From Candidatus Methylomirabilota bacterium (GTDB lineage: Bacteria; Methylomirabilota; Methylomirabilia; Methylomirabilales; JACQHM01): a DNA stretch of 11,131 nucleotides. The notes beneath the pieces are model-generated. The model saw only the letters and a program-made list of their open reading frames with translations. It made no database searches and was not told where the DNA came from. This document shows positions 7,409 through 11,131 of the stretch, piece after piece (the stretch's first letter is position 1; every line of letters begins with the position of its first letter). Made by a program: the position numbers and the translations under genes. The stretch is from the NCBI GenBank assembly GCA_016199025.1, contig JACQHM010000077.1:1-11131 (forward strand), written 5' to 3'.

Positions 7409-7414
7409 CTGCAG

Positions 7415-7420
7415 CTCCTC
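7415..7420 (-). promoter_or_regulatory. Ribosome binding site of the coiled-coil membrane protein gene
   Basis: Read on the minus strand this is GAGGAG, 6 bases before ATG at 7408. It decides the start against the upstream in-frame ATG at 7438. Confidence 0.8.
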
Positions 7421-7482
7421 TTTCAAGCAGTGGGCCATGGGATTAGAAAGTGGGTTCGCATCCCTTCTTCGAAGGCGATACC

Positions 7483-7509
7483 ATCATACCATACGGCGGC
7501 AAGAATCAA
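7483..7509 (-). promoter_or_regulatory. Candidate extended -10 promoter for the minus-strand gene
   Basis: On the minus strand the order is TTGATT (7509-7504), a 15-base spacer, then TATGAT (7488-7483), preceded by TGG, which makes an extended -10 (TGnTATGAT, 5 of 6 to consensus). The 15-base spacing is short, but extended -10 promoters tolerate a weak -35. It lies about 75 bases upstream of the ATG, next to the REP-like element at 7521. Confidence 0.45.
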
Positions 7510-7520
7510 GCACGGATTCT

Positions 7521-7595
7521 GTAGGAGCGGCTTCCAGCCGCGACAAGGTCGCAGCACGCCTGCCCTGAGCACAGCCGAAGGGATGCTGCTCCTAC
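7521..7595. repeat. REP-like composite bounded by GTAGGAGC / GCTCCTAC
   Basis: The element starts with GTAGGAGCGGCTTCCAGCCG (7521-7540), containing the GCGGCT-TCC-AGCCGC hairpin. It passes through a diverged TGCCCTGAGC...GCCGAAGGG copy of the other repeat family (7561-7582) and ends with GCTCCTAC (7588-7595), the exact inverse of its first 8 bases. It therefore looks like a 75-base unit with 8-base inverted ends that combines both repeat families. Confidence 0.7.
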
Positions 7596-7620
7596 GGCAG
7601 GGTGAGGATGATCGTGCCAA

Positions 7621-7644
7621 GCCTGTCCTGAGCTTGTCGAAGGG
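7621..7644. repeat. REP-like copy, TCCTGAGCTTGTCGAAGG family
   Basis: GCCTGTCCTGAGCTTGTCGA followed by AGGG is nearly identical to the copies at 6917-6963. It lies about 50 bases before the start of the next gene, between the composite element at 7521-7595 and that gene's ribosome site. Confidence 0.8.
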
Positions 7645-7676
7645 ATGGCAGTCCTACACGGGGGTGACTGGACCCT

Positions 7677-7683
7677 GGGAGGG
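7677..7683 (+). promoter_or_regulatory. Ribosome binding site deciding the GTG start at 7691
   Basis: GGGAGGG lies 7 bases before GTG at 7691. It supports that start against the far-upstream ATG at 7430, whose reading frame crosses the repeats, and against ATG at 7727, which would shorten the signal peptide's basic region. Confidence 0.7.
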
Positions 7684-7690
7684 AAAGACC

Positions 7691-8536
7691 GTGGTAAAAG
7701 CAAGGACCCGTTGGCCGGCAAGAGTGATGCTTTCCTTGCTCTTTGTCTTGGTGACCCTCGCCCCGGCCCTGGCCGGGACCGTCACCTATACCTACGATGA
7801 GGCCGGGCGGCTGATCCGGGCCAACTATGGCGATGGGCAGGTCATCACCTATACCTATGATGCCGCCGGGAACCTGTTGCAGAGCCAGGTGAGCGCTCAG
7901 TCCACCGCTGCCCTCTCTCTCGCCAAGGCCGACGACCCCGATCCTGTAACGGTAGGACAGAGGCTGACCTACCGCCTTACGGTGACCAACGACGGGCCGG
8001 AGACAGCCACGGGGGTGACGTTGACCGACACCCTGCCCCTCGGGGTCACCTTTGTCTCGGCCTCGGCTGGCTGTCAGCGGTCGGGCCAGACGGTGACCTG
8101 TACCCTGGGCCCCCTGGCCAACGGCGCTACCGTGATGGTCACGATCGTCGTGCAGCCCCCGACGGCGGGGCCGATCACCAACACGGCCACCGGGGGGGGC
8201 ATCGAGTACGACCCCAACCTGGCTGACAATACGGCCACGGCGGGGACGATGGTCACCCCAAGCTGTCTCAGGACTGGTTCTGCCCGCCTCAAAGGGAGGG
8301 TGAGGACGGCGGCGGGCCGTTCAATCTCCGGCGTCACGATGAAGCTCAGCGGCCCCGGCGGCTGCGGCGACACGACGACGACGGACGGTAAGGGGAAATA
8401 TCAGTTCAAGAAGCTGGCGAACGGGACGTACACCGTGACCCCCAGCAAGGGGGGGTGTAGCTTCACGCCTTCGAGTCAGAGGGTGACGATTGGGGGGGGC
8501 ACCGCTACAGCCGACTTTACCGGCACCTGTCCGTAG
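7691..8536 (+). CDS. Small exported protein: two YD repeats, DUF11 domain, carboxypeptidase-regulatory-like domain
   Basis: A 281-residue product from GTG at 7691. Residues 1-28 are a signal peptide: basic KARTRWPAR, hydrophobic MLSLLFVLVTLAP, and a site after ALA28. The mature protein begins with two YD/RHS units (TYTYDEAGRLIRANYGDGQ and TYTYDAAGNLLQ, about 32-64). A DUF11 domain (TIGR01451, an Ig-like surface-protein repeat) spans about 73-187, with LTYRLTVTNDGPETATGV and NPNLADNTATA-like features. A carboxypeptidase-regulatory-like beta-sandwich follows at about 197-279 (LKGRVRTAAGRSISGV, DGKGKYQFKKLANGTYTV). Six cysteines lie in the mature part, an even number that fits disulfides outside the cytoplasm. 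There is no membrane anchor or sorting signal at the C-terminus. It could be the 5' remnant of a larger RHS gene, but it is intact and in frame throughout. A role in surface adhesion or scaffolding is inference. Confidence 0.85.
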   Translation: MVKARTRWPARVMLSLLFVLVTLAPALAGTVTYTYDEAGRLIRANYGDGQVITYTYDAAGNLLQSQVSAQSTAALSLAKADDPDPVTVGQRLTYRLTVTNDGPETATGVTLTDTLPLGVTFVSASAGCQRSGQTVTCTLGPLANGATVMVTIVVQPPTAGPITNTATGGGIEYDPNLADNTATAGTMVTPSCLRTGSARLKGRVRTAAGRSISGVTMKLSGPGGCGDTTTTDGKGKYQFKKLANGTYTVTPSKGGCSFTPSSQRVTIGGGTATADFTGTCP

Positions 8537-8663
8537 GGGGACGAGGGACGGGCGCTGCGAGATCTTCGCTCGAGGAGGGGGGTGAGCCCGTCTCACGGCT
8601 TGCACCCTGCACGAAGGGGGCATGGCGTGGGCGATGGAAGGGGCAGAGGGAAACGGCCTGATC

Positions 8664-8684
8664 GGCAGGGTGTGGCACCCTGCC
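8664..8684. repeat. Perfect 9-bp hairpin with 3-base loop
   Basis: GGCAGGGTG (8664-8672) pairs with CACCCTGCC (8676-8684) around TGG. It is about 130 bases after the stop of the YD-DUF11 gene. No T-tract follows, so an intrinsic terminator is not supported; it may be another palindromic repeat or an RNA 3'-end stabiliser. Confidence 0.6.
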
Positions 8685-8754
8685 CAGCAGCCCTTCGGGC
8701 GTGGAGTGTGCCTGCGGGGCGTTTGTCTTTTCAACGGAATCGCAGCAGGATGCT

Positions 8755-8808
8755 GCTCCTACAGTGGATGAAGGGATGTCCCTGTAGGAGCGGCTTCCAG
8801 CCGCGACC
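8755..8808. repeat. Inverted REP-like pair, GTAGGAGC family
   Basis: GCTCCTACAG (8755-8764) and CTGTAGGAGC (8782-8791) are perfect inverse copies separated by 17 bases. The right arm continues as a full GTAGGAGCGGCTTCCAGCCG unit to 8808, with its own internal GCGGCT-TCC-AGCCGC hairpin. The 23 bases around the left arm match the end of the composite element near 7582-7595 (GATGCTGCTCCTAC in both). Confidence 0.8.
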
Positions 8809-8903
8809 AACGTCGCCGGAGGTGGCTCGGGTCTATGCCTTGTTCTAGCAGCGGGGGGGTGAGCCGCGGGTGACCGCGGCAGATGAGCGCGAAGGAGGGT
8901 CCG

Positions 8904-11131
8904 ATGGTTCCTCAAATGATCCACCGATGGGTGTGGGAGTGTGTGCGGGGGCGGGTCGGCCTGGCCTTGGGGCTGAGCCTGCTGCTGGCCATTGGCGCCT
9001 TGCTCATGCCTGAGATGGCGAGGGCCGGCACCACCACCCGCGTCTCGGTGGCGTCTGACGGCACACAGGGGAATAGCAGGTCTTTCTACCCAGCCGCCAC
9101 TAACGATAGGGTCATCTCTGCCGATGGGCGCTACGTGGCGTTTATCTCTTTCGCCACCAACCTGGTGCCAGGCGACACGAATAGCACGAATGACATCTTC
9201 GTCCACGACCTGGAGACGGGCCAGACGACCCGTATCTCCATTGCCTCGGACGGGACGCAGGCAAATAGTGAGTCTAAGAGTCCCTCCATCTCGGCCGATG
9301 GGCGGTATGTAGCGTTTGATTCTGCTGCTAGCAACCTGGTGCCAGGCGACACCAACGGCGCCAGGGACGTCTTCGTCCACGATCGGGAGACAGGCAAGAC
9401 GACCCGCGTCTCGGTGGCCTCTAACGGGAGGCAGGGAGACAGCCACTCTGAGGATCCCTCCATCTCGGCCGATGGGCGGTATGTAGCGTTTGGGTCTTTC
9501 TCCCATGACCTTATCTGGATTGACCTCGATGGCGATGGGAGGTGCGAAGAGGCAGAAGGCTGTGACATCAACGGCTCTGCCGACATCTACGTCCACGACC
9601 GGCAGACAGGGCAGACGACCCGGGTCTCTGTGGCCTTTGACGGCACGCCGACAAACAGCGGCTCTGACGAACCCTCCATCTCGGACGATGGGCGCTACGT
9701 GGCGTTTCTCTCTGCAGCCACTAACCTGGTACCAGGCGACACCAACGGCCGGTGGGACGTCTTCGTCCACGACCGGCTCACAGGTCAAACCACCCGGGTC
9801 TCTGTGGCCTCGGACGGGACGCAGACAAATAGTTGGTCTGACTTTCCCTCCATCTCGGCCGATGGGCGGTATGTAGCGTTTGATTCTATTGCTAGCAACC
9901 TGGTGCCAGGCGACACTAACGGCTTTGGGGACGTCTTCGTCCACGACCAGGTGACAGGCCAGACGACTCGGTTTTCCATTGCCTCGGACGGCAGGGAGGC
10001 AAATGGCGGTTCTTCCTGGCCTTCCATCTCTGCGGATGGGCGGTATGTGGCGTTTGCGTCTAGTGCTAACAACCTGGTACCGGGTGACACCAACGATCAC
10101 CCTGACATCTTTGTCCACGACCGTGGGCCAATTCCCAACCTCACGGCCGGCTGCACCCCCTGTGCCGAGAAGACGGGTGAGCCCATCCAGACCGGGGCGG
10201 GTGAGTACTTCACGGATCCCCATGTAGATATCAATCTTGGCGGCCCGATGCCCCTTTCTTTCAGTCGGATCTACGCCGCACGTTTACAGTCTGAAGGTGT
10301 CTGGCAAAACAGCCTCGGGCCGAACTGGATGCATAATTTCGATTTAAGGCTCCGGAGCAGCCCGCGCAGCCTGGATGTAGTCTATTACCGGGGAAAGATC
10401 ATATCCTTCAAAAAGGGCGATATGACCCTCAATAACCCCGAAGAGGTCCTCTATGAGCTTCGGCAGGACGCCGACACAGGGGATTTCTGGATGATGGACC
10501 CTGCGCGCAGACTGGTCCATCATCTTAGTGTTGACGGGCGGCTGCTGGAGATCAAGGACCGAAACGAGAATACCTTGACCTTAGCTTACGATGGGTTTGG
10601 AAAATTAACCCAGGTTTCAGATGGCTTGGGCAGAACACTGAGCTTCATCTACGATGTCTCAGGGAATCTCTCCGGGCTCACAGACGGGACCCGCATATTG
10701 GCATTCAGCTATACCGACGGTGTGCTGACGGGCTTTACCGATGCGATGGGGAACACGACCGCCTATGAGTATGATATCACCAAGCCGTTACTTGGGCCCT
10801 TGCTTACAGCGATCGTGCTGCCCCTGGGCAACAGGCATCACATCCAGACCTACGATACACAAGGGCGGGTGATCCAGCAGGTGGATGCCTTTGCCAATGC
10901 CACCACCTTTGAGTACGACACGCCCGCCCCCGGCACCACCACCATCACCGATCCCCTGGGCAACCGCCGGACCACCGGGCATGAGCGGCAGAAGGTCATG
11001 ACGGAGGCCACGGATGCACAGGGCCAGACCTCGAGTTTTGCCTACGACGACCATGATCGGCCCACCTCCTCCACCGACCGGCTGGGCAACACCACGGCCA
11101 TGAGCTATCAGCCGGAGAGCGGCCTGCCGAC
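8904..11131 (+). CDS. Secreted RHS/YD-repeat protein with N-terminal six-bladed TolB/PD40-like propeller (3' end outside window)
   Basis: The frame is open from ATG 8904, with AAGGAGGG at 8892-8899 just upstream, to the window end; 742 residues are visible. Residues 1-41 are a signal peptide (hydrophobic GLALGLSLLLAIGALLM, site after ARA41). About residues 46-409 contain six repeats of SISADGRYVAF...NLVPGDTNG..DVFVHD..TGQTTRVSVAS, of the WD40-like/TolB (PD40) type, predicted to form a six-bladed propeller. The third repeat carries a 14-residue insert with an EF-hand-like loop (D207, D209, D211, E215, E218). After a short Cys-containing linker (GCTPC), the RHS entry domain starts near residue 424 (TGEPIQTGAGEYF, LGGPMPLSFSRIYAAR; DUF6531-like). 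YD repeats then run from about residue 550 to the end of the window. The core and tip lie downstream. Export by Sec and a surface or secreted location are inferred. The propeller may bind a ligand or protein and so give target specificity, also inference. Confidence 0.92.
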   Translation, partial: MVPQMIHRWVWECVRGRVGLALGLSLLLAIGALLMPEMARAGTTTRVSVASDGTQGNSRSFYPAATNDRVISADGRYVAFISFATNLVPGDTNSTNDIFVHDLETGQTTRISIASDGTQANSESKSPSISADGRYVAFDSAASNLVPGDTNGARDVFVHDRETGKTTRVSVASNGRQGDSHSEDPSISADGRYVAFGSFSHDLIWIDLDGDGRCEEAEGCDINGSADIYVHDRQTGQTTRVSVAFDGTPTNSGSDEPSISDDGRYVAFLSAATNLVPGDTNGRWDVFVHDRLTGQTTRVSVASDGTQTNSWSDFPSISADGRYVAFDSIASNLVPGDTNGFGDVFVHDQVTGQTTRFSIASDGREANGGSSWPSISADGRYVAFASSANNLVPGDTNDHPDIFVHDRGPIPNLTAGCTPCAEKTGEPIQTGAGEYFTDPHVDINLGGPMPLSFSRIYAARLQSEGVWQNSLGPNWMHNFDLRLRSSPRSLDVVYYRGKIISFKKGDMTLNNPEEVLYELRQDADTGDFWMMDPARRLVHHLSVDGRLLEIKDRNENTLTLAYDGFGKLTQVSDGLGRTLSFIYDVSGNLSGLTDGTRILAFSYTDGVLTGFTDAMGNTTAYEYDITKPLLGPLLTAIVLPLGNRHHIQTYDTQGRVIQQVDAFANATTFEYDTPAPGTTTITDPLGNRRTTGHERQKVMTEATDAQGQTSSFAYDDHDRPTSSTDRLGNTTAMSYQPESGLP
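9037..10130 (+). repeat. Six in-frame propeller repeats with a 174-base period
   Basis: Equivalent points of the repeats (the Ser-Ile-Ser-Ala-Asp-Gly codons) fall at 9108, 9282, 9456, 9672, 9846 and 10020. The spacing is exactly 174 bases (58 residues) except for the third unit, which is 216 because of a 42-base insert. Repeats 2, 3 and 5 share an identical 36-base block starting at 9282, 9456 and 9846, which shows recent duplication or gene conversion at DNA level. Confidence 0.92.

Larger units (their letters stand above)
8537..8903. other. Intergenic stretch with strong hairpins and REP-like repeats
   Basis: No convincing gene. It holds a perfect 9-base-pair hairpin (8664-8684), a small GCCC-TTC-GGGC hairpin (8690-8700), and an inverted pair of GTAGGAGC-family repeats (8755-8808). 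An open frame at 8582-8848 reads through these repeats (peptide CRSGFQPR is their translation) and has no recognisable domain, so I leave it out. No clear promoter for the following RHS gene is visible. Confidence 0.6.

Noticed and set aside
6917..7645. Repeat copies considered as a CRISPR array or insertion-sequence ends
   Set aside because: Spacing is irregular, copies diverge and invert, spacers are not uniform, and no transposase or cas gene is in the window; REP-like palindromes fit better.
8582..8848. Plus-strand 88-codon open frame between the YD-DUF11 gene and the second RHS gene
   Set aside because: Translates two hairpins and a REP-like element (CRSGFQPR); Arg/Gly/Pro-rich with no domain, so it is most likely chance.
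9108..10130. Regularly spaced identical blocks that might suggest a CRISPR or a non-coding array
   Set aside because: The 174-base period is a multiple of three, and the whole span is a continuous reading frame encoding propeller blades.
8517..10223. Long minus-strand open frame (568 codons) antisense to the second RHS gene
   Set aside because: It is the complement of the 174-base propeller repeats, so one stop-free repeat gives a long stop-free frame. It also runs through the REP-containing gap and the end of the YD-DUF11 gene, and its product has no recognisable domain.

Overview
The window suggests a Gram-negative, mostly GC-rich bacterium. Three gene products begin with Sec-type signal peptides ending in A-x-A or F-A sites, Shine-Dalgarno motifs are strong, and RNase G sits directly after a radical-SAM-associated DUF2344 gene, an order common in Desulfobacterota, Nitrospirota, NC10 and related lineages. 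I cannot name the species. The many short palindromic repeats between genes fit an uncultivated, repeat-rich genome of this kind, but that is inference.

Layout. (1) 1-2230, housekeeping: the 3' end of a DUF2344 (TIGR03936-type) gene, then a complete rng (RNase G). (2) 2231-2632, an intergenic stretch with hairpins, a C-rich palindrome and a short AT-rich leader. (3) 2636-6847, a secreted 1403-residue RHS/YD-repeat protein with a complete RHS core (ending DPTG) and an unrecognised, AT-rich 187-residue C-terminal tip. (4) 7058-7408 on the minus strand, a 116-residue one-helix membrane protein with a coiled coil. (5) 7691-8536, a small exported protein with two YD repeats, a DUF11 domain and a carboxypeptidase-regulatory-like domain. 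(6) 8904 to the window end, a second large secreted RHS protein, open at the 3' end, in which a six-bladed TolB/PD40-like propeller precedes the RHS entry domain and the YD array.

REP-like palindromes lie in every intergenic gap from the first RHS gene onwards: a TCCTGAGCTTGTCGAAGG family and a GTAGGAGCGGCTTCCAGCCG family. Both large RHS genes are compositional mosaics. Sampled hand counts give about 44% GC at the 5' part, 68-78% in the YD array and, for the first gene, about 38% in the tip. The low-to-high switch falls at a homologous place in both proteins.

Working together. Genes 3, 5 and 6 look like an accessory locus for exported, surface or secreted YD-repeat proteins that use the Sec route; no PAAR or VgrG part is visible. 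By analogy with polymorphic toxins the first protein would present its variable tip, but no obvious immunity gene follows it. The antisense membrane protein and the small YD-DUF11 protein are the only candidate partners in view, and their role is unknown.
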